Source: Verpa conica (Eukaryota; Ascomycota; Pezizomycetes; Pezizales; Morchellaceae). Taken from it: DNA of 64,000 nucleotides. The position numbers and the translations under genes are program-made. Positions within the stretch are counted from its first letter, which is position 1; every line of letters begins with the position of its first letter. The stretch is taken from positions 62,001 to 126,000 of the forward strand of contig JAUFSD010000012.1 in the NCBI GenBank assembly GCA_033030425.1, written 5' to 3'. Shown here piece after piece: positions 1 to 11,700 of the stretch. The notes beneath the pieces were generated by a model. It had not been told where the DNA came from, did no database searches, and worked only from the letters and a program-made list of their open reading frames with translations.

Positions 1-3000
1 AAAGTAAGATGAGAGATATCTAGATAGAAGGTCCCTTAAGTGTAATAACCAGGCACCCGGCATGAGGTCCGGAGGAATGCCGTATTTTTTCCTTTCGAGG
101 TCCCCAAGATGTGGGGTAGTAAGTACTTGCTAGTTGGCTTTTTTTTTCTTGGAGGGATGATTGACGGAAAAATGCGTGGGGAGTGTGGGGAGGCAAGCAG
201 CTTTAAACAAAGAACCCATAACCTGGCACACTTCTATTCCAGCGCTAGGGAAGGGGTGAGGGATGGAAAGGGTTACGGGTGAACGGTCAGCAAGAGCCTG
301 GGTCCGTTAGCCTGACTGTATATTTGTGGAACTTGTAAAGAGGCTTAAATATGTACAATGTATGTCTTGGATGGCCGGGATATTCCTGGATGGGTGAATA
401 CGTATGGAACACTTGCGGGGAAGACCATATTTGATTCACAAAAAAGACACAACCCATATCATATGCATCTATATTTCTATACATTCGGTTCTGGATTGAG
501 CTCTCGCTTAGATGGCATAATTGGGATCTGTTCTTTGAAACCTTGCATGGCTGTAGTTCCTTCTGGCTTACAGCTGTATGTGTAGTATGCTCTTCTTGAG
601 CTTGCCCAGATACATATGCTGATGCCTATCTCGGTATCTCAAGACCTGGGAGAACTTCCCAGCGTGTCAGAGACTTGCATGGCGGTCAAGTCTATTGCAC
701 TTATCCTGGGTTTCATATAGGGGTCACACGATTCATCGATACAATATGCGGTAGAATATATGTTTTTCCCAACCTATTTGTAACTTGTCTGCCTACCCGC
801 TCAACTATCACGGCGCAAAAGAGTGATATTATCTGTTAGGTGGGAAAGCGAATGTCTTTTCATGATATAAAAATCCACTGCGCTTAACTAGCCACTGTCT
901 TGCATTGTCTTGCAAAAAAACCAGTAAACCTCCGAAACAAATAGAACTCTCCAAGATGCGACACCACTGGTGACTCCTGGAGAGGGAGAGGGCAAAAAGC
1001 AAAGCCAGAAGCCCCACCAAGAATAGCTGGATCTAGACGTCTTGCTTCTTACATGCGCCTCATCGCGTCGCCATCCACGACGCAAGCAGGGGTCTCGGAT
1101 CCAAAAGAAAGTGCTCGAACCGCTGCCAGATAATATCGGGTATAGTCAATGAGAGGCGGCATCACGGCATCAACAACGTCCTCTGCCCCTCCTCTCTCTT
1201 CAGGAGAAAAACACCCTCTCGGTATCATAGGCTCGCTTGCAGCCATGTGCGTTATTGGCTAGAGCCAGGCAGATACTCCATATGTGATGAATACCTTCTC
1301 CATCCATACATTAGGCCAAGTACCCGTTTCAAGGGCTGTGGGGAAATAAGAAACCCGGGAAGAGATTAAGTGGCTTCCCTGCTCAACCCCACTCCAGTGC
1401 TCTTTCCAGCTATGCAATCATAATTCTGCATGCCGCCAGCCCGGACCTTACGTCCTTAAGAATTGCTCCCGAACCTACATATCATGTGCCCTCTGGCGCC
1501 GATAATGGTCGTGGTATTCGGGCGTATTTCTCTCCTTCGGCCTGGTCGAGTGGAGATGGAAGTGGATAGCCGGTGGTAAACACCGGCTTGATCCAACTGC
1601 CGATGTGTGCACCGCAACTCCGGTATTGATGCGTTACTCTACCTGCCTAGAGTAGTGATCACAAATCATGATGCAGCTGATTGAAGAGCGGGTGGGGGCC
1701 ATGATTGTTTGGGATCAACAGTTTCGTGGGCAGTCGGTGACTGCGCCGGTAGGTTACGCCGGGAATGTCTCCTGTAAAAGTATTTCTTAGGCGCAAATTT
1801 TCCTATCGATAAGGATCCACCAGGTGAGACATGGAATTACTGCCTCTTGCCAACCTCCAACCTCATTACGTAGAGCAGGTCGCTGTGGGCTCTTGGGAAG
1901 TGTTTGCAACCATCTCACTTCTACATATGCATGTAGCCCACAAAAAAATTGCTTGTTTTTTCCGAGGCTATCAGCGGTTGATGGGCGGCGCTGTCATCAC
2001 CGGTGAAGCTTGTCTCTCGGATATGCATGTATTCCACTACTGCTTGCGACATTCTTCCTGGGGGCGCTTAATCTATCTCTCATTGTGTGGATCGGCGTTA
2101 TATTTTCTTGTGCCGTACAATTACATTTGGTGATGGTGATTGGACTTTGGTTGAGATTAAGAAAACCTGGAAACTCCTCTCGAGTCTCTTAACGGTTACC
2201 CAACTCAGGTCCATAAGATCGAGCCAAAGCCGTTTATTATCGTGGAGGTCTTGGGCGAGTTGTAATTTTCACTTTGAGGAGGGATCTTCTAGTTCTGTTA
2301 GTTCTGAAAAACTCTACACTGGCCAAGAATCACTTTTCTAGTTGGGCTTGAGATAACCACAGGAAAGATATGCAGGTATCGGCGGCAATAAAATACCACA
2401 TCAAACTTCTGCAGGAAAACAACTGTCTGAATGCAGGTTATTTTTCCCACACTCCCAGCGTCTCGCAGCTGTACAGTCCCACAGTCACGCAGTCCTACTT
2501 CATAGGATCGGAGGCTTCCACATCAAAACAACCTGTAATAGCCTCGGTCACAAAAGGAGGCGCACACCTTGTAACTGTTCTACCTATTGCATCTGAACAT
2601 ACCCTAAGCTCCAGACTATAAAACGGCGTATACCAATATAGAATATATCTCCTTGCGCCCCACCCAACTGGTGCCGAGGTAGGCCTATCGTTCATTGACA
2701 TCTCCCAGCTCTCCTACATCTATAATATGTCCTAATTACTCACCATATGTACATTATATATGGCACTTACGTATGTATTTATACAACCTTCTCTATTTCA
2801 TAAACGTAAGTTGGCCGTGCGGCGCAAAACGCACTCAGACTTGAGATTTTCGCCCAGCTTTCTGCTGATTAAAAAAGGTCTGAAACTTTAAGATTGGTAG
2901 ATCAAAGCATATGTTCCGTTATTTCGGGGCCCAAGAGTTTGTCCTGTGTGTGGAAGAAGTAGATTCGGTATTTATATAGAGTATAGTTAATATATTCAGA

Positions 3001-3543
3001 AACCCGGAATCTAGTTGTGTCGTAACTATAGGGACCTTGAAGCAAGCCCAATGGAAGCAATATTAATTGCATGCAGAGTGACTTCTTCTCCTACTTCTCC
3101 CGTGCCACGAAACTCAGTGTTAATTTCTTGTAGAGTAACTGCAGGCTGTTGTGCGGATTATCTAGCTACATGTAGATGAAGCGCACGTTGCAACACGATT
3201 GTACAACCCAATTCCGGGTTTTTGATTGTAGCCTAGGCACAAATTCTGGCTTTTGGGCTATAGGCACCCTTGCAGAACCCCCTCTCTGTCTCTTAGGGGT
3301 GTGGCTTAGGGTCTGAATTGTTGTGGGACCGCATTTCTATTAATCATGATAGCGCGCCACATAGCTGCAGAAAGCTTGCAGGTGTACTAAAGGTCTAGTT
3401 TAAGTCAACAGTTTATCCTATCTGTTGAACAAAGCTAAAAAATGTAGTCTAGAGGCCCTAGGTTCATTGGAGGATTATTCTGGGTATTCGGACCGCGGGT
3501 GGCGTTGTGAATACCACAAGGACAGTAGTTATAGAACTCAGAT
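1..3543. other. gene-poor region
   Basis: I see no confident gene here. Base composition is mixed: about 700-1800 is somewhat GC-richer than the AT-rich sequence after 2700. One weak two-exon candidate lies on the minus strand (829-1246, listed separately). Around 1830-2190 there are hydrophobic open stretches on the plus strand in competing frames. They have no recognisable family or splice structure, so I do not call them genes. Confidence 0.5.
829..1246 (-). CDS. candidate two-exon small protein, unknown
   Basis: I do not recognise this protein. On the minus strand an ATG at 1246 in good context (gcacATGGC) opens 194 nt ending at a GTAAGA donor. A 76-nt intron (977-1052) with a pyrimidine-rich CTCTCCAG acceptor leads to 148 nt in matching phase, stopping at 829-831, for 113 aa in total. 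The first exon is acidic and of gene-like composition, with segments such as MPPLIDYTRYYLAAVRAL. The second exon is basic and hydrophobic and looks less convincing. The local GC is higher than in the flanks. It could be a real small gene, a fragment of a larger decayed gene or chance. Confidence 0.25.
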
Positions 3544-3776
3544 ACTCACGCGTTAATTAACAACTCGAAATGTGGTTACAACCACCAGAATGACCACAGT
3601 GGTGTAATAGCAACAAAAAAGCTGCATGTAGTTATAATCTCATAGCATTACAATTGGTAATTCAAGTAAATATTAATTAGTCTTAACCACATTTAGAGAC
3701 AATTTACTAGGGGTTTCTTGATGGTGTTTTGGTGTTGTGGTTATGAAAATTCCGAGTTATTAATTAACGCGCGAGT
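3544..3776. repeat. MITE-like inverted-repeat element
   Basis: The two ends of this 233-bp segment are imperfect reverse complements over about 45 nt. The left end begins ACTCACGCGTTAATTAACAA. The right end, read in reverse complement, begins ACTCGCGCGTTAATTAATAA, and similarity continues into a CCACAACACCA-like stretch. It encodes nothing. Length, AT-rich interior and terminal inverted repeats fit a miniature inverted-repeat transposable element. I could not identify a clean target-site duplication, so the exact ends are uncertain. Confidence 0.45.
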
Positions 3777-3949
3777 GAATTATAAAGGTAAATGTATGTC
3801 TATGGTAGTATAATCCTTGTAATGAGCTCAAACTTTGTTCATCATGGTCGCAATCTCGCTCTGGATATCTTATTAAAACACAAAGCATGTAAGAAAAAGC
3901 TGAAGCAATTTAATTGTAGAAGATACAGTTATTAAAAAACGGTTTTCGT

Positions 3950-4930
3950 GAGGTCGACGTCCGATCAAGTGACTAAACACCATTCATGAAGGGAGATATT
4001 TGAGATCTCTTGGAATCCAGCGCCCGGAACAGTTCTATGGTCAGAATTTAAGAATACTGCCTATTAAGGAATGCTAAGGAATCAGATCCGCGGAGGCTTC
4101 TGACTTTTGTGCAGATCTTTGAGCTTGTACTAGATTCTATGTATATATAGTCTCAAGACTTTGGTAGTGATTCGAGACTCCATACTGGTTGAAAACGTGG
4201 CACCCGACGCTGGCTATATTATACCTTTAGGTGGCGGCAATAGGTTATTCACAGTATAATTGGTTAATAGGATACGAGAATCGACAAAGTTTAAAGTTAT
4301 TAATTTTAGCTCAAAAGTTAAAAAACTGTCGCAAGTTTTATGACTCGATTTTCGAATTCTCGAATCAAGGAAGCAGGGGTATTTTTGCTTTTTGTTACCT
4401 AATTACTGGTAACAGGTTAACTTGGGTATAATCTCGGAAATATATCGGTACCATTCACCAGCCGTGTGAAACCCGAGAACTGTTCAATCATATTAGGTAC
4501 CAATATCTTAAGACACTTTAAATTGGGTATTCTCGTTATACTTACCTCAAAGTACACATGTGTATCTATGAATCTACGTCGGAGATTAGTGTTGAATACT
4601 CGAATGTTGGTATCAAACACAACTATAGTTATTGTAGCTATCTTATATTGGCCTCTAGTTATTAATTAGTTTTACTTAACAAGCTACGCTTGGGGTAGAA
4701 CATAATACCAGCCTACCGCTAGTGATTTCTGAGATCTTGCTATATATAGATACGTAAAAGATACGATATTTATTCGGAAGCACTTGACATCCGATCACGT
4801 GAACTAAAAAATATGAATTATAGGAAACAATTTGAAGATAGTGGCAACGTAAATTCTATTGGACTAGGTTTCTAATTCGTATAAATATGATAACCGATGC
4901 CAGATAACCTTTAGACGAAAACAAATTTAA
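3950..4930 (+). pseudogene. decayed LTR-retroelement fragment
   Basis: Two AT-rich stretches share short blocks in the same order. Near 3955 and 4788 there is a GACRTCCGATCAxGTGA-type block. Near 4200 and 4895 there is a CCGAYGC...ACCTTTAG block. Between them, one plus-strand frame (about 4430-4540) reads as the end of a retropepsin: a VPFTSRVKPENCSIILGTNI segment followed by LRHF. This resembles the family's ILG-x-D/N-x-L motif. Stops and frameshifts surround it. I infer an old element with diverged, unequal LTR remnants, possibly eroded by C-to-T mutation. The similarity is short and the call tentative. Confidence 0.35.
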
Positions 4931-7900
4931 CGAGGAGGTAGTTCCAACGATAAAGCATGGCTGGACTGAGTAAGATTGGTTGGCTGTGATTGATAGGTGG
5001 AGTTTCTTCTCAATTGAGCAGTGTTCAGGCCGCCACGTGAACAGCGGCTGAGTGTAGCGGTAACAGCGCAGTGAATCTTACACTAATCTGCTTTATGTAG
5101 TATTTGAGGGAATGTCACAGCCTCACATCACAAGTGCATAATATTGCACTAAGTAAATGAGAGGAATTCTGTGGAACCAATTACATGATACTAGTTAACT
5201 TATAATTATGTTATAACACTATTGTGGTCATGTAAAAATATAGTTGATATTCACTTATTGCATCTCTGGTGTTTGTGAATACTTACTCTCAAGTGTATCT
5301 TATAATTCTCCATGTACACTACATTTTCTATATATCTACTATTATTTAATGTCTCAGCCAACGTGACTAAAAAATTATACGAAAGGGCAAAAATGCTAGG
5401 CGGTGTTATATTAAGGTGATTGTTCTAGGGCTAATTGCTCTCAGTAGTTTGTATATATTTACATACTGTCTCTAGGCTTCTTTAGTAGAACAGTCACTAG
5501 GTCATAGTAAGTCACTCGGTTTGTATATTAGCCAACTAGAACCCACAATATATTACGCTGGGAAATAATTCCTGCCAGTCACAATCATAACTATTATCGG
5601 GTGTTTTTTATAGAGGAGGCACCCTAGACACGGTACATTTATACTTCCTAATGAGTGTAGGTACGGGACCCAAATGCCCCTAGCGTCGGGAATTTATAAT
5701 AACACATGTAAATTCTTTCTGGTATTAGATATTTGGTCTTTTATGTAAATTTTTATGATCCCCGGCCTACCTCGGTAGTCTGTTATGGATCGATAGTGTT
5801 ATTTATACTACATGTTCTTTATTATTCTAACGGCTATGACTATGACTGATAGCCACTTCCACAAACCCAAGCTATGTCGAGCTCAGAGTAACACTGTAAA
5901 TATACGAGGTGAATTAACTATGTCAGATTGCAAAAGAACAGCTTTAGGGAGTATATATATCACTCTGGTCCCTTTATCTATAAGTAACGATACTTCATAA
6001 GAATGTGATGACCTTGCTTCGTTCGATCTAAATTTTTATAGGGGAACTTTGTGGGAGTGCTTACTAGTTCTATTTAATTTAGGCTACTTCTTATTCCCTA
6101 ATATCAAAGTATTTAAAGACACGTAATATACATAGTCAGCAATCTATCACAAGGAAGACTCTAGAGTGACATTATTATCTGATAGAAACTCGTATTTATA
6201 TAGACATATCATTTTTCATTGGGATCGGTTATCTCAATGGGCTTTAGATGTCTTAACTCGAAACTACAGCCCCCTGTAAGATTATCGTCAGCTGTATAGG
6301 TGGTGTGATAATGATGTTTCTGTGGTTACTGATCATCGATCAAGGCCTTTGTAGTTGGGGGTTGCCGACTCCCGTATAGTGGCCCAAAACGCTCTTCCTG
6401 GATCATTCGGAAGTACGGCTATCCACAATGATAAGCAACAGCCCTGCAGGGCGGATAGACAGGGGTCGATTTCTATAACACACTATTTCCGACTTGTCAG
6501 GCCAGAGCAACCTTGAAAGATCGATGCCCCACACCAACAGTGTAGCACCCAGTATCCTATAAGGACTGTTGGCAACTTACCATGGAGAAATATACACTAA
6601 GCAGGTAACATAATGTTTTTTACCGGGGTAGAGCGTACTGAGTCAGCTATACAAACCCCTTCATTTCTTTAATATGCAGCAGACCTAATATAATAGCCCA
6701 ACATGACTCCAACTATTTGCAGATATCCTATAAGATAAAATTAGCAATGTCTTAGCATCAAATCTAGTATCGCTTCTACCTTATGTATGTAAGCCTTGAT
6801 TTTCTTAGTTATCCTTGGGAGATATTTGCCAGCTAACCTCTAACTAAACAGTTTATGTAGTAAAATAGAGAGAGAGTAGACTGAAGGCTTAGGGGGACTC
6901 GCTCCAGTGAGTCTCCTGTTCTTCATATATATACGTGCCCCGAGAGGCGAAGCATCCTACATTATAGTAAACCCAAAAATTTCTTGTACCCGCACTATAC
7001 CTATTTGATACCCATAATACAGCAATTCGAATTTCTCGCGAACGAGTGATCGGTTATGCACCTAGCCAATATTGCAGGCGCTAGATTATAGCTTCCAAGC
7101 AGCATTTGCATTTTCTATCGAAACAGCTATTGGTTAGTTTGTTGCTTATGATAGGTAAAATTTGATACGTATTGAAAGCTGTAGTAATTGACATGGGATA
7201 TGCAGGGGGTTTATCTCCCGCCGGCCCATGCACTCTCACCACTCGCTTATCTTTTTAGTGACTTGATACAAACGAGTCTATAGTACTGCTATCATTAATT
7301 AACCCAAACTTATCAGGTGTTGTTTGGTCTAACGATCTTAGTTACAGTTCTTTGAGGTCATTGAGAGAAGAATAGTAGTGTGAGTACGTAAATATTAAAT
7401 CATTAGTTAAACCTGCAACCAATAGCGTATATGGGTATTAAATTTCAAACCCTAAATGTATCAATTATACTCACCTCGTATAGTACCAAAGCCAATAGCA
7501 AATTCTAGTTTTGATTGACATGGCACCGCATATATATAGAATTAATTGCTACAAATATTAGAACGACCCTATATAGGGCATCAAATTCTACTTAATTAGT
7601 CGAACTTAAGTTATTAAAATTATAATCCTTACCTAAATAATATAATATGAGATCACCTTTACAGCGTAGCTTTTATTGAAAGCTATATACTAGAATTTAA
7701 AAGATTTCCATGAGAAAGCCATAATTAGGACTTCTCCGGAGTATAGGTTTCCATCACATCTTAATAGATCCATCGATATGTTCTGGGCCACTGGCAGATT
7801 TCGCAAATGGTCTGGGGAAATTAGAACTTGAGAGATCATATGTTAAAAAGAGTATTGATTGTTTTATATAATAAAAACCTAACAAAACAAGAAGAAAGAA

Positions 7901-8505
7901 GAAGGGATAAGCATAGGAGAGCCTCTACTTATACAGTTAAAAGAGGACACCCATTTACGAAATCGCGAAATCAGCGAGTGGTCTATAACAAATCCACATA
8001 TTGTAGTGATTGATTTAAACACATAAGTAGGCCCATTGCCTTATATATGTTCATTCAATCATATCATTATAACTGCCATGCCATCTTTACAGACGACTTC
8101 AAGTACATTAGGGTACTTTCTTGTAATAGTCGACATCACACCCACTGATTACCTAGTAGAGTTATTCTGGTTTAGGTTAAGACGCTAGATCCCAAGGATA
8201 CAGGGCATAAGTAGAGTATAGATAATGATCATTAGAGATTAACTTACTTTCTTCGACTTGGTCACAATAAATCACTCACTGAAAATGCCAAACAAAAATG
8301 TGCCTCTTCAGTCATGATAGTAATTCTTTCTTTTAGTACACTATAATGAATATTTTCCTCCTTCAACTAGACTACTTAATTTAAACTCTAGACAATATCA
8401 TTCTTAGCTACTCGTTGGTGACTATAAATATCGCGGCTGGCTGTCTTTCAGCCTTGAAGTGCATATGGTATAATTATAAGCAGATTTTATTGGGGGAGCA
8501 TACTG
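4931..8505. other. AT-rich gene-free region
   Basis: There are about 3.6 kb of TA-rich sequence with frequent stops on both strands. I see no gene, RNA gene or intact mobile element. The composition resembles RIP-type AT-rich blocks of ascomycetes; this is an impression, not a computed index. Confidence 0.5.
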
Positions 8506-8510
8506 GGCCT
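8506..8510. repeat. 5-bp target-site duplication (left)
   Basis: GGCCT lies immediately before the 5' LTR and is repeated exactly at 13256-13260 after the 3' LTR. This marks a single insertion event. Confidence 0.93.
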
Positions 8511-8715
8511 TGTTAAATTGTACATTTGTCATGTATTAGTCATGTATTAAGATAATGGGATTATCTAGTTTGTTGTGGAAGTTTACGGAACAAGGAAGAG
8601 CATTCCGGCGAGAATGACTCATATTATTTTGTGTAACAGAAATTACTGTATAAATAGGGGACAGATTTCCCATTCGTTTAATAGAATTATCTTCTTCACT
8701 TTACACTGAACTTCA
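8511..8715 (+). repeat. 5' LTR
   Basis: This 205-bp terminal repeat starts TGTTAAATTG and ends CTTCA. It contains a direct repeat of TCATGTATTA near its start and a TATA box (TATAAATA, 8649-8656), the likely promoter core for the element's transcript. Confidence 0.95.
8649..8656 (+). promoter_or_regulatory. TATA box in 5' LTR
   Basis: TATAAATA lies 60 bp before the end of the LTR. An identical copy is in the 3' LTR at 13189-13196, which could drive transcription into downstream DNA. Confidence 0.6.
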
Positions 8716-8727
8716 GGTTATGAGCCC
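8716..8727 (+). other. primer-binding site for half tRNA-iMet
   Basis: GGTTATGAGCCC directly follows the LTR. It is the reverse complement of the anticodon stem-loop of eukaryotic initiator tRNA-Met (loop CTCATAA), not of its 3' acceptor end. Drosophila copia is known to prime from the 5' half of tRNA-iMet cut in the anticodon loop. The same mechanism is inferred here. Complementarity appears to stop after about 12 nt. Confidence 0.7.
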
Positions 8728-8795
8728 GGGTTCTGCACAATAAACCCCGCTATTCTTTACTCTCTCACACAAACACATACACCCAATACCAAACC

Positions 8796-11700
8796 ATGTC
8801 TTCAGGAGCAGCTTCTACAAGCAAGTCCGGTGATGAAACTGTAGTCCAACCTACGAGCACTGCCATTCCCAATCCTATGGGAAATCTCATGGTCAAAACA
8901 GATAGACTTCCCGTTCTTAAGGGACAGTCAAACTATCAGACCTGGGCAGGAGCCTGGAAGATTACTTTTGATTCAGTTGAATGGTGGGAAAATGTGAGTG
9001 GCGAGGAAAAAGAGCCGACCGACAAAAACTCTACAGAGCATAAGACTTGGAAATCCATCTCTAAGCGAGCTCTTGCACTTCTACTCAACGGTGTATCAGA
9101 AGAACTACAAACCACAGTCGTTGCCGCCGGCAGCGCACACGGTGCCTGGAAAGCCCTTAAAGACCTTTACGATAGGGAAACTCCAGCAACAACAATTAAT
9201 ATCCTCACAACGCTCCTGAACCTACGTTACCAGGACAACACCTCTCTTGCAGACCACCTAACCACATTCCAAAACCAATGGAATAGGTTCCAGCAACGAT
9301 GCCAGGACACAACAAAAGAAGGATTATCCAAAGACTTCCACTCCGTCGCAGAATCCAACCGAGCCAAAGCAGCCCTGCTGCTTGTTTCCTTAAACACTGC
9401 CACCTCAATGGTAAATATCATCGACAATCTCCAAACCAAGGAAAATCTCTCCTACGAAGACGTCTACAATAGACTCACCGATCTATCCGCCAACAAGACT
9501 GGCAGTACCGAAGACACTGTCTTCAATACCAGTCATGGCACCAAGAAATGGTGTACCTACTGTTTGGCGAAAACAGGAAAAAAGATCACAAATCACACCC
9601 ACGATGATTGCAGAAGGCTCAAGAAGGAAAAAGAATGGAGAAAGAAAGGAGGAAAAGGAAAAGGGAAGGAGGATAATGCCTCCACAAGCACACATGATTC
9701 GGCAACCGTCTTAATGGTACGCCATAACTTCCCAACCTCCTCATCTTGGATATTCGACTCCGGCGCAACTGCTCACATCTCTCCCCACAAAGAACTCTTC
9801 ACCACGATTCGACCATACGACGGAATCGTTAGAACAGCTGATGGGACCGCTCACCGAGCTCCAGGAATTGGAGATATCCTCATCGAGTGTTGGCTCCCTG
9901 ACGGAGGAAGATCTTCAGTCGTTCTCACTGATGTACTCCTCGTCCCCACGTTCGGACCAGTTGGTCTCATCTCCGAGACCGTTCTTGATAAAAAGGGGTG
10001 CAGAGTTGATGCAGGAGGAGGAAACAAAATTGTTAAAAAGGGCGAAAAGGAACTACTCTGGGGAAAATTGGTAAACGGGCACTGGAATGTACAAATAGTT
10101 GAAAATGTAGCACGTCTCTCTTCTTACTCTGAATGGCATGAAGCACTCGGACACCCGTCTAGTCTTCATAACCTATATGCCGACCGTACCAATCTCCCAA
10201 AGAAACCAAGTAACTTCCACTGCGGACCATGCGCCCTTTCAAAAAGCACTCATTCGGTTCCAAAGACAATAAGTACTCGTACCACACAACCCTTCGAACT
10301 AGTCCATTCAGATCTCTCTGGTAAACAAAGAGTAATGTCTCAGGACAAATGTCAGTACTATATGTCTTTTATAGACGACTACACTCGCTATTCTTGGATT
10401 TACTTCCTAAAGAATAAAGACGATGCGTATAAAGCCATCGAACACTTCACCAATAAGGTCAAAAATCAGCATAAAACCACAATAAAAAGGTTCAGAGCTG
10501 ATGGTGGAGGCGAATACGTCAACAAAATCACCAAGACCTTCTTCGGAAAAGAGGGCATTACCCAAGAAACAACGCCACCATACTCCCATGAGTCAAATGG
10601 AGTAGCCGAGAGATTCAACAGGACGGTAACCACAATGGTTCGATGCATGATAATAGACCATCCCCGAATCCTATGGCAAGAAGCGTATTCAACAGCTGTC
10701 TACCTCAAAAATAGACTCCTACACAGTGCTCTAAAGGATAAAACCCCGTACGAAGCACTCCATGAAAAAAAACCAACAATCAAACATGCTCACCCTTTCG
10801 GTCAAAAATGCTACATTCACATTCACAAAGAAGCCAGGCCAGCCGGAAGCAAATTAGAGCCAAGAGCAGTCGAAGGAAAATTTGTTGGATACACAGACAG
10901 CGACACACAATACCGAGTTTGGATACCATCTCAACACAAGGTGGTAGTCACTAGAGATATCACGTTCCCCCCTCCAGCTTCAGGGGAAGTATCGATTGAT
11001 ATCTCCTACCCCCCTATAGAAACTCCAAAACTCGAAGCGTCAGTACCAGAGTCATCTTCAAAAGGAAAAGAAGCAGTTCCTTTAGAAGACGAAGGGGAAG
11101 AAAAAGAATTTATACTTCCGCTACCAGACTCTGATGAAGAATCAGAACCAGAAACACACACACCAGGAGACTTCCCATTATCTCCACCAAAAAAGGAAAC
11201 AATTGCACCAATTCCTCCCCCGATCCAAACACCTAGACGATCAACAAGAGAAAAGAAACCAGTCGAAAAAACAACTCAAATCGAACAAGAACAAAGGGAC
11301 ACAGAAATACGCAGAATACAAGCCAAAATTGAGAAACTAGACAGAGATCTGAAAGATGATCTCCTAGTTATCGAGCAAAACGAAGACCCTCGAGATCACC
11401 AACGTCTGAAAGACGATTCCTTAAAAGAACATAGAACCCAAAGGAATGATCTTAGGAGACAACTTCGTCAAGCCAGAGCAAACACTGCAACTGACATCCC
11501 AGTTCACTATGCCTACATCAGCACCGATCCAGTTACTTTTCGACAAGCCACTTCAGGGGAAGACACGGAACTTTGGAATAAAGCAATGAAGGAAGAATAC
11601 GACGCACTCATTAAAAATAACACATGGGATATAGTAGAACGACCTCAAAATCGAGAAGTCGTGAAAGGAAGATGGGTATACAAAACAAAATACAATCGAG

